This document shows, piece by piece, positions 33,200 through 41,790 of a DNA stretch of 47,157 bases. Position 1 is the stretch's first letter; the number at the start of each line of letters is the position of its first letter. The notes below the pieces were generated by a model. The model did no database searches. It was not told where the DNA came from and saw only the letters and a program-made list of their open reading frames with translations. This DNA is from JAADDG01 sp964450755 (lineage in GTDB: Bacteria > Campylobacterota > Campylobacteria > Campylobacterales > JAADDG01): assembly GCA_964450755.1 (NCBI GenBank), contig CAYVDJ010000037.1, forward strand, positions 1 to 47,157. Direction: 5' to 3'. Made by a program: the position numbers and the translations under genes.

Positions 33200-36100
33200 A
33201 TGTTTATACAAAGCAGAAGAAATTTTTTAAAAGGTACTGCGGCTACGGTTGCCTCGGCAGTTGTTGCAAAAGGTGTTTTCAGTACGATTGTCGTCAGTGA
33301 AGCAGGTGCCAAAAGCAGTTTTTCTAATACACCTAAAACTTTACAGTTTTATCCTCCTCTTGAAGAGTGGGATGATTTTTCGGAACTTGACGGAGATGAC
33401 TGGAAAAGAGGTGGAATAGAGAGAAACGGTATAGAGAGCAAGGACAATCCTCACGGTATCAAAGTAAATAATTATATTCTTGTTCCGACAGCCTGTAATA
33501 ACTGTGAGGCAGGATGTGGTTTAACCGCATGGGTTGACAAAGACTCTCTAACTGTTAAAAAATATATGGGAAATCCTCTTCATTCGGGAAGTCGCGGAAG
33601 AAACTGTGCAAAAGGTTATGCCACACAATCCCAAATGTATGATCCAGACCGTATCCCTTTTCCCATAAAAAGGGCACCAGGAAGTAAGAGGGGTGAAGGG
33701 AAATGGGTAAGAGTCAGCTGGGATGAAGCTATGAAAGAGATTGGTAAAAAGATGCATGATACTCTTAAAAAGGGAGATGAACTCTCAAGAAAGCTGATTA
33801 TGTATCATGTAGGTCGTCCCAACGAGAACGGTTTTACCGGAAGAGTTCCCCATACTCTGGGAATTGACGGATTTAATTCGCATACCAATATTTGTAGTGC
33901 GGGAGCGAGAGAAGGTTCTATACAATGGGCAAATGATGACAGAAATTCACCCGATTGGGCAAATGCGAAACTTATCTTTTTACAATCATCCCATGCTGCG
34001 GATGCAGGACACTATTTTCAACAAAGTGCCGGACTGATTTCCGATGCAAGAAAAAAGGGTGCAAAGATGGTTGTCATGGATCCTAGATTGTCAAACAGCG
34101 CAGGGATAGCTGATTTGTGGCTTCCTGTCTGGCCGGGAACAGAAGCGGCTCTTTATCTCTATCTTGTAAACAGAATTTTGCATGAAAAAGATAAAAACGG
34201 AGATGATTTGGTTGATCACAAATTTGTTAAAAACTGGATCAACTGGGACAGAATGATGAAAGACAAAGAGTATCTCAAATTTATAAAAGAGAGAGGATAT
34301 ATCTCAAATCTTCCCAAAGATGAAAGTTATGACTCCTTTATAAAGATGTTAAAAGAGCTTTATTCCCCTTATGATCTGAAATATGTGGTAAAAGAGTGTA
34401 AATTGGAGGGGATGGAGTATAAGCTGGATGAACTTTTTGAGATGCTTGTAGATGCAGGTTCAAGGGTGAGTACCTATATATGGAGAGCCGGGTCTATTGC
34501 CAACAGAGGTGGTTGGATGAATACAAGAGCCGGATTTTTGGTACTTGCTTTAAGAGGTGCATTATCTGGAGATATCGGTGGAGTCAGTTGGCACCATTGG
34601 CATGAGGTAAGTGTGGGAGGAAAAGGTCATAAAGCTACGGTTGCAGGTAAAAAGCCTCCCAAAGTTGATGTTTGGAATGAACTTGCATGGCCGCCTGAAT
34701 ATCCTTTGAGTGCTTATGAGATGAGTTTTTTGCTTCCCCATTTAATGATGGATGAGGAGTGGAAGAAAAAGTGGAAATCAAAAGGTTTTACTGTTCCTCA
34801 AAAGCTCTCCGTCTGGATTCCGAGGGTCTATAATCCGGTTTGGATAAATCCGGATGGTTTTAGATGGATAGAGGCTTTGAAAAGAGAAGATCTTTTTGAG
34901 CTTACATTCAATCCGAGTCCTACATGGAGTGAAACAAACTGGTATTGTGATTATATTCTTCCTGTAGGTCTTGCCGGAGAGAGGCATGATCAGCAGTCTG
35001 CTCCTACAAAACCGGAAAAATGGACGGCATTTAGACAACCTGCTTTAAGAGTTGCGCTTGAAAAACAGGGATGGAAGCCAAAAGATCCGACCCGTGCCAC
35101 GCTTGAGGCTCATATGAAAGCGGGACTTGGCGAGATTTGGGAGGAGAATGAATTTTTTGCAAATCTAATGTTTCATTATGTTGATCCAGATGGCAGTTTG
35201 GGAATCAGAGAGTATTGGGCAAGTAAAAACGATCCAAACCGGTGTGTAACGATAGCCGAATATTACAATGCGGCATTTGAACTTCTTCCAAATCTAAGAA
35301 AGGCTGCAAAAAGTGCCTATCCGACTTCTGACTTTCCATGCTATGAGTTTATGAGAGACAGAGGTGCATGGACTGAAGAGAGCAATATTTACAGACCACA
35401 GGAGAAACCTTTGGAGTATGATGCTGTAAAAAACATCTACAAAGCTCACGGTCATGAGTATCCTGCCGATGAGGTGGAAAAAGATGAATTTGGAGTTGTT
35501 TGGGCAAAACACAAAGATCATAAAAAATCTATCGGTATAGAGATAGAGGGTAAATTGTATCAGGGATTTCATACTCTTAGTAAAAAACTTGAATTTTACA
35601 GTGAATGGTTTGCAAAAGATTATAAATGGCCTGAATATGCCATACCGATCTATCCCAGGAACGAAAAAGAGTATGATAAGATGATCCATGTTGTAAGTCA
35701 GGTTCACCACTCTATGATAGATCAATCCAAAGATGAGTTTGCTCTAAATACTGTTTACAGACTTGTTTACAATATCCATACAAGAAGTGTCAATTCAAAA
35801 CATCTGATGGAGATAAGCCAAAATCACAATCCGGTCTGGATCCATACAAGTGATGCCAAAAGACTTGGTATTAAAAGAGGGGATTCTATAAGAGTCAGGA
35901 TAGTTGATACGGTCAGTAAATTAGAGAGCGGTTATTTTGTGGCAATGGCAGTTCCTACCGAAGCTACAAGACCCGGTGTTCTTGCATGTTCTCATCATGC
36001 CGGAAGATGGAAACTGAAAAATGCCGTTGATATTCCGGGATTTTCCCATAAGCTTGGTGTTATGGGAGTTGGCGCTCCAAGAGCCCAGATGAATATGGAT

Positions 36101-36499
36101 GGTAAAACAGGGAAAATGAGAATGGTTGAAGGTATCGATGAGATAGCAAAGAGACCTGAAACATGGCAGTTTAAGGAGTATAATAAAGATCTTGACAATG
36201 TTTGGTGGAACGGTCTTACAGGTTCATGGCAAAATGCCGTTGCTCCGACTCATGCCGATCCGATAGCCGGTAATCACTGTTGGGCTCAAAAGGTTATCAT
36301 TGAAAAGGCTAAAGATGGTGATAAACTTGGGGATGTTTATGTAAATTATCAAAACAATTATAAAACATATCAGGCGTGGAGAGACAAGCTTACAAGGCCT
36401 ATTGACAGTACGATGAAATACAGAAGACCAAGGCATATAAAAAGACCTGTTGTTCCTCTCAGTGAAAAAGCATATAAAAATCCTCTCTATAAAGGATAA
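33200..36499 (+). CDS. Molybdopterin oxidoreductase catalytic subunit (Psr/Ttr/Soe/Srd-like)
   Basis: The 1099-residue protein has a twin-arginine signal (SRRNFLKG, residues 5-12), so it works in the periplasm. The 4Fe-4S site is C99-x2-C102-x3-C106-x29-C136. Cys232 in NICSAGAREG is the likely molybdenum ligand. It is longer than PsrA/PhsA (about 760) and ArrA (about 850), nearer TtrA, SoeA or SrdA. The B-C-A order matches TtrBCA and SrdBCA operons known for tetrathionate and selenate reduction. Substrate cannot be decided by reading; a sulfur compound fits the likely lifestyle. AAAGGAG precedes the ATG. No dedicated chaperone or two-component pair follows. Confidence 0.9.
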   Translation: MFIQSRRNFLKGTAATVASAVVAKGVFSTIVVSEAGAKSSFSNTPKTLQFYPPLEEWDDFSELDGDDWKRGGIERNGIESKDNPHGIKVNNYILVPTACNNCEAGCGLTAWVDKDSLTVKKYMGNPLHSGSRGRNCAKGYATQSQMYDPDRIPFPIKRAPGSKRGEGKWVRVSWDEAMKEIGKKMHDTLKKGDELSRKLIMYHVGRPNENGFTGRVPHTLGIDGFNSHTNICSAGAREGSIQWANDDRNSPDWANAKLIFLQSSHAADAGHYFQQSAGLISDARKKGAKMVVMDPRLSNSAGIADLWLPVWPGTEAALYLYLVNRILHEKDKNGDDLVDHKFVKNWINWDRMMKDKEYLKFIKERGYISNLPKDESYDSFIKMLKELYSPYDLKYVVKECKLEGMEYKLDELFEMLVDAGSRVSTYIWRAGSIANRGGWMNTRAGFLVLALRGALSGDIGGVSWHHWHEVSVGGKGHKATVAGKKPPKVDVWNELAWPPEYPLSAYEMSFLLPHLMMDEEWKKKWKSKGFTVPQKLSVWIPRVYNPVWINPDGFRWIEALKREDLFELTFNPSPTWSETNWYCDYILPVGLAGERHDQQSAPTKPEKWTAFRQPALRVALEKQGWKPKDPTRATLEAHMKAGLGEIWEENEFFANLMFHYVDPDGSLGIREYWASKNDPNRCVTIAEYYNAAFELLPNLRKAAKSAYPTSDFPCYEFMRDRGAWTEESNIYRPQEKPLEYDAVKNIYKAHGHEYPADEVEKDEFGVVWAKHKDHKKSIGIEIEGKLYQGFHTLSKKLEFYSEWFAKDYKWPEYAIPIYPRNEKEYDKMIHVVSQVHHSMIDQSKDEFALNTVYRLVYNIHTRSVNSKHLMEISQNHNPVWIHTSDAKRLGIKRGDSIRVRIVDTVSKLESGYFVAMAVPTEATRPGVLACSHHAGRWKLKNAVDIPGFSHKLGVMGVGAPRAQMNMDGKTGKMRMVEGIDEIAKRPETWQFKEYNKDLDNVWWNGLTGSWQNAVAPTHADPIAGNHCWAQKVIIEKAKDGDKLGDVYVNYQNNYKTYQAWRDKLTRPIDSTMKYRRPRHIKRPVVPLSEKAYKNPLYKG

Positions 36500-36500
36500 A

Positions 36501-36528
36501 GTTTAGGAGTGCAAAAGCACTCCTGAAC
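36501..36528. terminator. Strong hairpin terminator between the molybdoenzyme operon and the SPOR-like gene
   Basis: GTTTAGGAGTGC and GCACTCCTGAAC form a 12-base stem (one T-G) around AAAA, right after the catalytic-subunit stop and touching the stop of the convergent gene. It probably ends both transcripts. The following T-run is short on the plus strand. Confidence 0.75.
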
Positions 36529-37565
36529 TATTTATATTCGGCTTTATCAAAATCCACATAGTTTTTTCTTATTTTTCTGATAACAGTGCTGTTGATTGGA
36601 GTTTCTGCTTTCTTTTCTTTATACTCCCTGACAACGGTTTCTATGACAGTTTTATTCTCTTCATCCACCTCTTTAAACTCATGAGGCAAAACTTCCTCGA
36701 CTTTTTTTGATGTAATATTTGTTTCGGTGGTATTGTTTTCACTCTTTATATCTGGCAGTTTTGTGATATTGTTTTCATCTTTTGGTTCCTCTTTTATATC
36801 TGTTGTTATATCCGTTTTTTCATCCAGAGAGGATACGGTTTTGGCATCGGGATATTTCTGTTTTATTGATTGAAGTTTTTTTTCGGCTTCTTCTTTTGAA
36901 GGAATATTGACAATATAAAAATAGTCATATTTATCCTCTTTTTTCACATAGCTCTCTTCATTTATGAAATCAGAAAGAAGAGAATCAATCCTGTCATGTT
37001 CAAATCTGCCTACAAATATGATATATCCACTTTTTTCGGTTTTTTCTCCGACAATAAATGCTGAGGGAAAAGAGTTGCGGATCTGTTTTAATATCTTTAT
37101 ACTCTCTTTTTTTGATTGTGTGGTTGTGAAAACTCTATACAGATTTTCTACTTTATTGACTTTTATGTCAATATTTTTAAATTGATTTTTAATTTTGTTA
37201 ACTCCATCCTCTTTTGACAAAACAGCTATCTGGATAACATATCTGTTTTTTACAACTTCATCTCTTTTTTGAGTCTTTTTTCCGATTCCTCTTATAAAAG
37301 CGGACGGATATATCTTTTTGATACTTTTTAATCTCTCTTTGGCCTCGTCTTTGGTGCTAAAAATACCGATTGCAACAATTGAGAGGTTGTTTTTTTTATA
37401 AACCAGTATGGAATCATTTTTAAATTTTCTTCTGATTTTGTCTATACCGCTTTTATATCTCAAAGCTGCCACTACGATCTCATAGCCGTTTGAAGTTGCA
37501 AAAGAGAAGGATACAAGGGATAAAGCAATGGCGGATAAAAAAAGTTTTTTAAACATTTTCATCAT
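36528..37565 (-). CDS. Secreted protein with three SPOR-like repeats
   Basis: I start this at the ATG at 37563-37565 (345 residues), because GGAAGAG precedes it and a signal peptide MMKMFKKLFLSAIALSLVSFSFA follows; a longer frame to 37643 runs inside the dedA-like gene. After the signal come three similar units of about 70 residues: GYEIVVAALRYKSG...YPSAFIRG, RYVIQIAVLSKEDG...FPSAFIVG, and GYIIFVGRFEHDR...YPDAKTV. Each has a beta start and a helix ending before a YPxA turn, as in SPOR peptidoglycan-binding domains. The last ~100 residues are acidic and Thr/Asn-rich. It overlaps the dedA-like stop by a few bases. Confidence 0.72.
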   Translation of the reverse strand: MMKMFKKLFLSAIALSLVSFSFATSNGYEIVVAALRYKSGIDKIRRKFKNDSILVYKKNNLSIVAIGIFSTKDEAKERLKSIKKIYPSAFIRGIGKKTQKRDEVVKNRYVIQIAVLSKEDGVNKIKNQFKNIDIKVNKVENLYRVFTTTQSKKESIKILKQIRNSFPSAFIVGEKTEKSGYIIFVGRFEHDRIDSLLSDFINEESYVKKEDKYDYFYIVNIPSKEEAEKKLQSIKQKYPDAKTVSSLDEKTDITTDIKEEPKDENNITKLPDIKSENNTTETNITSKKVEEVLPHEFKEVDEENKTVIETVVREYKEKKAETPINSTVIRKIRKNYVDFDKAEYK

Positions 37566-38125
37566 CTCTTCCTTTTTGAAGCCTTGGAGAGGTAAAGCCA
37601 TAAAAGAGTTACCAATACTACCAAAAACAGAGGGGCAATCCACTGTTTATCACTGAAATAGGATGCTGCTTTTATCAAGAATGCACCCGCATAAAAGCTT
37701 AAAAATCCTATTGTAACTGCAAAAAGTGCTGCAGCGGCGATATTAAAAAGGGTAAATTTTTTTAGATCATATTTTGTCAAACCTATTGCAATCGGAACAA
37801 GAGTTTTCAGTCCGTAGATAAATTTTTGTATAAATATGATTTTGTATCCGTGCTTTTTCATCAAAATATGACTTAAAGCCAGTTTTCTTCTGTGATTTTT
37901 AAGATAGGGCATAATAATCTCTTTGTTGTATCTGCCAAGGTAAAAGAGTACCAAATCCCCGATAAAATTTGCAACAGATGCGATAACAATGGAAAGAGAG
38001 AGATCCATTTTCCCCGCATAGGAGAGTACTCCCGCAGCCATAAGGGCAAAAAAACCGCCTCCCAAAGAGTAGAGAAAGAGGATAATATAACCGTAAGTAG
38101 ATAAAGAGTTTATAATTTCTTCCAA
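37562..38125 (-). CDS. DedA family inner-membrane protein
   Basis: The 187-residue protein matches the DedA/VTT family, implicated in lipid (undecaprenyl- or phospholipid) flipping and envelope homeostasis. FIYGLKTLVPIAIGLTKYDLKKF matches the DedA core (F-x-R/Y-G-x-P-xxAG-like), and IGDLVLFYLGRYNKE resembles its re-entrant segment. Five or so hydrophobic segments are visible. It is nine bases from the SYLF gene and overlaps the SPOR-like gene. Confidence 0.85.
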   Translation of the reverse strand: MEEIINSLSTYGYIILFLYSLGGGFFALMAAGVLSYAGKMDLSLSIVIASVANFIGDLVLFYLGRYNKEIIMPYLKNHRRKLALSHILMKKHGYKIIFIQKFIYGLKTLVPIAIGLTKYDLKKFTLFNIAAAALFAVTIGFLSFYAGAFLIKAASYFSDKQWIAPLFLVVLVTLLWLYLSKASKRKR

Positions 38126-38133
38126 GATCGTTC

Positions 38134-38826
38134 CTATTTTGTAAATTTTTGTAATGTTTTAAGTAAAAGCTTTGTGGATTTTGGTACTTCTAAATCATCC
38201 GTGGTAAATATGACTCTAACGGGCAGATCTCTTTGATAGTATTCGGCATCGAGATTGAGATCCACTTCCAAAACAGCCCCTTCCAAAGATATTCCGGCAA
38301 AAAATCCTTTGCTTTTTGTATATGACAAAATATCAGCTTTTTGCAGGATATCTGTTGATTTTCCTCTCTCCATTCCGATAGGACCGGCTGCCACATTTGC
38401 ATTTGCTCCCAGTGTGAACTTGGAATTGACTATCCCGTCAACACTCTCTTTATATCTGAAAATAAGGATTATATCACTTGTCTGCGCACCTATCTGATAT
38501 CCGAAACTTCCGCCTGTCAGTTTGATAAAAACGGGATAGCTCCAGGTATTGTCTTTTAGTTTGACACTCAGTATTCCCTGTCCGAATCTGCCTCCAAAGA
38601 TAAAACCCACCTTCACAACATTTGGGATAATAGCCACGGCATAGGCATCTTTGAAAACTTTTTTTGGAATAGACTCTTCGGGAATATCCATGATCTCTTC
38701 AAGAATGGCTCTTGAATTTTGTATGATCTCTTCAGGACTCATTTTAAATTTAAACCCTGCATAAACAGGTGTGGAGAAATAGATAAAAAGTGATAAAATA
38801 GAAATTATTTTTAATATAATTCTCAT
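38134..38826 (-). CDS. SYLF/YSC84-type lipid-binding domain protein, secreted
   Basis: The 230-residue protein has a signal peptide (MRIILKIISILSLFIYFSTPVYA) and a SYLF-like domain: AYAVAIIPNVVKVGFIFGGRFGQGILSVK, then FIKLTGGSFGYQIGAQTSDIILIF, and GANANVAAGPIGMERG. SYLF domains bind phosphoinositides or other acidic lipids in eukaryotes; bacterial versions are periplasmic with unclear function. It overlaps the ABC exporter gene by four bases, so it is coupled to it and may assist envelope lipid handling (inference). Confidence 0.86.
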   Translation of the reverse strand: MRIILKIISILSLFIYFSTPVYAGFKFKMSPEEIIQNSRAILEEIMDIPEESIPKKVFKDAYAVAIIPNVVKVGFIFGGRFGQGILSVKLKDNTWSYPVFIKLTGGSFGYQIGAQTSDIILIFRYKESVDGIVNSKFTLGANANVAAGPIGMERGKSTDILQKADILSYTKSKGFFAGISLEGAVLEVDLNLDAEYYQRDLPVRVIFTTDDLEVPKSTKLLLKTLQKFTK

Positions 38827-40601
38827 CTACTTCCTTTGGAAAGGAACTCGAAAAATACACCTTCTTTTTTCATCAAATACTTTTGAGTCCCCTCTTCAAT
38901 AATTTTTCCTTTATCCAAAACATAAATATAATCCGCCTGTCTTATTGTACTTAACCTATGTGCTATAATTATAGTAGTTTTTTTATTTAAAACTTCTGAT
39001 AAAAGGGCATCAAAAAGATTCTCTTCGGTATAAATATCAAGTGCAGAGGTCGATTCATCCAAAATAACGATATTTGGTTTTGCCAAAATCATTCTTGCAA
39101 TTGAAAGCCTTTGTCTCTGGCCTCCGGATAATTTGATTCCCTCTTTGCCTATTTGGGTGTCCAATCCGTTTTTTAAATTTTTTATAAAATCATAAAGTTG
39201 TGCTATTTCTAAAGCTTTTATAATTTCACTCTCGTTAATTTTTTTTCCAAAGGTTAAATTCTCCCGAATGGTACTGTTTAATAGCTGAGGATTTTGTAAA
39301 ACCAGATAAACATGCTCTCTTACGATATCCATACCTATCTCTTTTGCACTTATATCATCATAAAATATTTCACCATCATCTATGGGATAAAAACCCACCA
39401 TAATCTGGGCAAGTGTGGTTTTACCGCTGCCACTTGCTCCTATGATGGCAACTTTGTTTCCTCTTTTTATATTCATGGAGACATCCGATAAAACTTTTTC
39501 ATCTTGGTCATAGCTGAAATTTACTTTTTCCAGTCTGATGGAATTGGTACTGTTTCTTTCAAAAGGATTTTTTAGATGTGGATACTGGGGTTCTTTTTTT
39601 AACAATAAAATATCATTTATTCGATCCAGTGCACTTTTGGCACTGTGATATGCGTATTGGATATTTAAGATATCCTGAATCGGATTCATCATGACCCAAA
39701 GATATCCAAAAACCGCCATCATCAGACCGATTGTAAGATTTGAATATGCCACCATCAAAATACCGGCGGCTCTGAATATTTCAAATCCTCCCAAAAAGAG
39801 CAAAAAAGAGAATTTAGTTGCAATATCTGTTTTGTATTCAAATTCTATTGAAGCCTTTTTTATCTCTCTTGCTTTTTTGATTACCTGATCTATAAAATTT
39901 TTCTCCTGATTGGAAGCTTTTATCTGGCGGAAAAGATCCATGGTTTCATTGAGAGAGGTTGTAAAAATTTCAAATTTTCTGTTCTCTTCTTTTTTCAGCC
40001 TCCCCACTTTTCTGGCTATTTTCGTAGTCAGAAGAACAACAAAAGGATTTAACAAAAGTATAAAAAGAGCAAGTTGCCAGTGTATAACAAGAAGTATAAC
40101 AGCCACTCCTATAACAGTCAATACCGATATTACAAGACGGCTTATCGAAATTCCCAAGAAGTTATCTATCGTATCTATATCAACTATCAGTCTTGAAGAG
40201 ATGTTGGAGCTGCCAAAAGTTTCAAATTCACTCAAAGCGCTTTTCTGAATATCTCTTAATACTATCTCTCTCAATCTGAAAGTTATATCCTTTGAAATTA
40301 TTTTAAAAAGTTTGCTTTGCCAGACATTTAAAAGAAAAAAAATTGCTCTTAAAACAATCGTTAAAAAAAGTATTATCAATATATAAAAATAGGTAGGGGA
40401 TTCTCCAAATACAGAGTTGATAGAGTGAACAATAATACCGGGTTTGTTTAAAAGTATCTCATCCACCAACAAAGGAATCAACAAGGGTGCCGGTGTACTG
40501 ATAATAACCGCCAACAGGGCAATAATATTGGCTGTAATAAAATATTTTTTATGTTCTTTAAGTTCTTTTATCAAATTACCAAAGGAATATAAGTTTTGCA
40601 T
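38823..40601 (-). CDS. ABC exporter, fused membrane and ATPase domains
   Basis: This is a 592-residue half-transporter of the lipid/peptide exporter class. Six membrane segments fill residues about 20-320. The ATPase domain has Walker A GASGSGKTT, Q-loop LQNPQLL, signature LSGGQRQRLSIARM, Walker B NIVILDESTSALD and the switch His in IAHRLSTI. It is the first gene of an envelope operon with SYLF, DedA-like and SPOR-like genes. MsbA-like lipid export is possible but the substrate is not evident. No ribosome site precedes the ATG, and a TATAAT box lies only a few bases upstream, so the transcript may be leaderless. Confidence 0.9.
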   Translation of the reverse strand: MQNLYSFGNLIKELKEHKKYFITANIIALLAVIISTPAPLLIPLLVDEILLNKPGIIVHSINSVFGESPTYFYILIILFLTIVLRAIFFLLNVWQSKLFKIISKDITFRLREIVLRDIQKSALSEFETFGSSNISSRLIVDIDTIDNFLGISISRLVISVLTVIGVAVILLVIHWQLALFILLLNPFVVLLTTKIARKVGRLKKEENRKFEIFTTSLNETMDLFRQIKASNQEKNFIDQVIKKAREIKKASIEFEYKTDIATKFSFLLFLGGFEIFRAAGILMVAYSNLTIGLMMAVFGYLWVMMNPIQDILNIQYAYHSAKSALDRINDILLLKKEPQYPHLKNPFERNSTNSIRLEKVNFSYDQDEKVLSDVSMNIKRGNKVAIIGASGSGKTTLAQIMVGFYPIDDGEIFYDDISAKEIGMDIVREHVYLVLQNPQLLNSTIRENLTFGKKINESEIIKALEIAQLYDFIKNLKNGLDTQIGKEGIKLSGGQRQRLSIARMILAKPNIVILDESTSALDIYTEENLFDALLSEVLNKKTTIIIAHRLSTIRQADYIYVLDKGKIIEEGTQKYLMKKEGVFFEFLSKGSR

Positions 40602-40606
40602 TTATT

Positions 40607-40612
40607 ATTATA
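40607..40612 (-). promoter_or_regulatory. Possible -10 box directly before the ABC exporter ATG
   Basis: On the minus strand TATAAT in GGGTATAATAATAAATG ends six bases before the ATG (first base at 40601). A start 6-7 bases downstream of the box would put the first RNA base at or next to the ATG, which would give a leaderless message. Confidence 0.35.
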
Positions 40613-40729
40613 CCCAAATGAAAAAGAAAATAAAGAAAAAATTGTAATTTTTTATAATTTAAATAAAATTTATTTAAGAAAAAAAGAAATGATTAAGATA
40701 CTTTTTATGAAGTAAACTTTTTTTGTCAC

Positions 40730-41107
40730 TTAATGAAAGAGTTTACAACTCTTTTTTGAAGAAGAGATAATGATGGCTACTGCAATGGCATACTCCTTTT
40801 CATGAGTAATGGATAAAGAAGTTTCAATGATATTATATTTTTTTATAATCTCTTTTTTTAGGGTAAAATATGGAGCTCCGTTTTTGTCTTTGTGTATTTT
40901 GATATCAAAAAAGCCGCATTCTTTGCCTATTCCCGTTTTAAGAGCTTTTGATACGGCCTCTTTGGATGCAAAAAATCCGGCTGCGGTTTGGGAATGTTTT
41001 ATCAAAGATATTTCATCTTTATCAAAAATTTTTCTAAAAGCTCTATTGCCAAAGCGATTTATCATCTTCTCGATACGAGAAATTTTTACGATATCTATCC
41101 CTATCAC
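40730..41107 (-). CDS. acpS: Holo-(acyl carrier protein) synthase
   Basis: The 125-residue enzyme attaches phosphopantetheine to acyl carrier protein. The N-terminal MIGIDIVKISRIEKM with its Mg-binding Asp and the block FFASKEAVSKALKTGIG (WxxKEAxxKxxG-like) are diagnostic, and SLSITHEKEYAIAVAI ends the fold. It lies downstream of fliL on the same strand, a pairing I recall from Campylobacter (fliL-acpS). An inverted repeat GTAAACT...AGTTTAC overlapping its stop may terminate the transcript. Confidence 0.93.
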   Translation of the reverse strand: MIGIDIVKISRIEKMINRFGNRAFRKIFDKDEISLIKHSQTAAGFFASKEAVSKALKTGIGKECGFFDIKIHKDKNGAPYFTLKKEIIKKYNIIETSLSITHEKEYAIAVAIIISSSKKSCKLFH

Positions 41108-41188
41108 AGTAAAATATATCCTTTAAAATATACCTGATTTTATGGTATAACTTAATTTTTTTGACTGAAAGCGTTATTTTATCATATT

Positions 41189-41722
41189 TTACTGAATTAC
41201 AAAATCTGTAAAAAAGATGTTATTGATCTCTCCGTCTGCCAATATCTGGTTTAATTTATCAACAATCTCCTCTTTTAATCTCTCTTTTCCCTTGACCGTA
41301 CTTATCTCCTCAAAAGTTTTGGAAGAGAGAACTCTTATGATGATATCTCTTATTATCGCTTTTTTCTTATCAAGTTCCGCTGAGAGTTCCTGTTTGTCCA
41401 TCTCTATATCTATCGTTGTTTTAAGATATCTGCTTCCGTTTTCACTAAGAAGGTTTACGACAAACTGATCCATCGGATACATCGGTCCTACACTTAAAAG
41501 ATCTTTTACTTTTTTCTTCTTTACGGCTTTTGTCTCCTTGGGTGCTTCTTGTTTTGAAGCTTTTGCGGGATCTATCACTTCCGATCCGTCATCGCTTAAA
41601 AGAAGATAAGCTGCAATACCGCCTCCTATAAGAAGTAGAAAAAGTAAAACTATTATAATAATAAGTGCAATATTACCGCCGCTTTTCTTTTCAACCGCTG
41701 CGACCTGTGCTTCTTCAGCCAT
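41189..41722 (-). CDS. fliL: Flagellar basal-body-associated protein FliL
   Basis: The 177-residue protein has one membrane segment at about residues 18-41 (NIALIIIIVLLFLLLIGGGIAAYLLL) after a short cytoplasmic tail, then an Ala/Lys-rich linker and the FliL periplasmic domain: VGPMYPMDQFVVNLLSENGSRYLKTTIDIE and the end INNIFFTDFVIQ. FliL rings support stator function and torque. The gene diverges from the mlaE-type gene and precedes acpS. Confidence 0.94.
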   Translation of the reverse strand: MAEEAQVAAVEKKSGGNIALIIIIVLLFLLLIGGGIAAYLLLSDDGSEVIDPAKASKQEAPKETKAVKKKKVKDLLSVGPMYPMDQFVVNLLSENGSRYLKTTIDIEMDKQELSAELDKKKAIIRDIIIRVLSSKTFEEISTVKGKERLKEEIVDKLNQILADGEINNIFFTDFVIQ

Positions 41723-41790
41723 TTTTATCCTTTAATATTATATTATTCAGTAATATCGTTTAAAAAAGAAAAAAGTAAAGGTTTGAAAAA

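Noticed and set aside
37566..37643. Longer N-terminus for the SPOR-like protein
   Set aside because: The extra 26 residues lie within the dedA-like gene and precede a good ribosome site and signal peptide starting at 37565.
39910..40248. 112-codon plus-strand frame within the ABC exporter
   Set aside because: It is antisense to a strongly supported exporter and has no family features.
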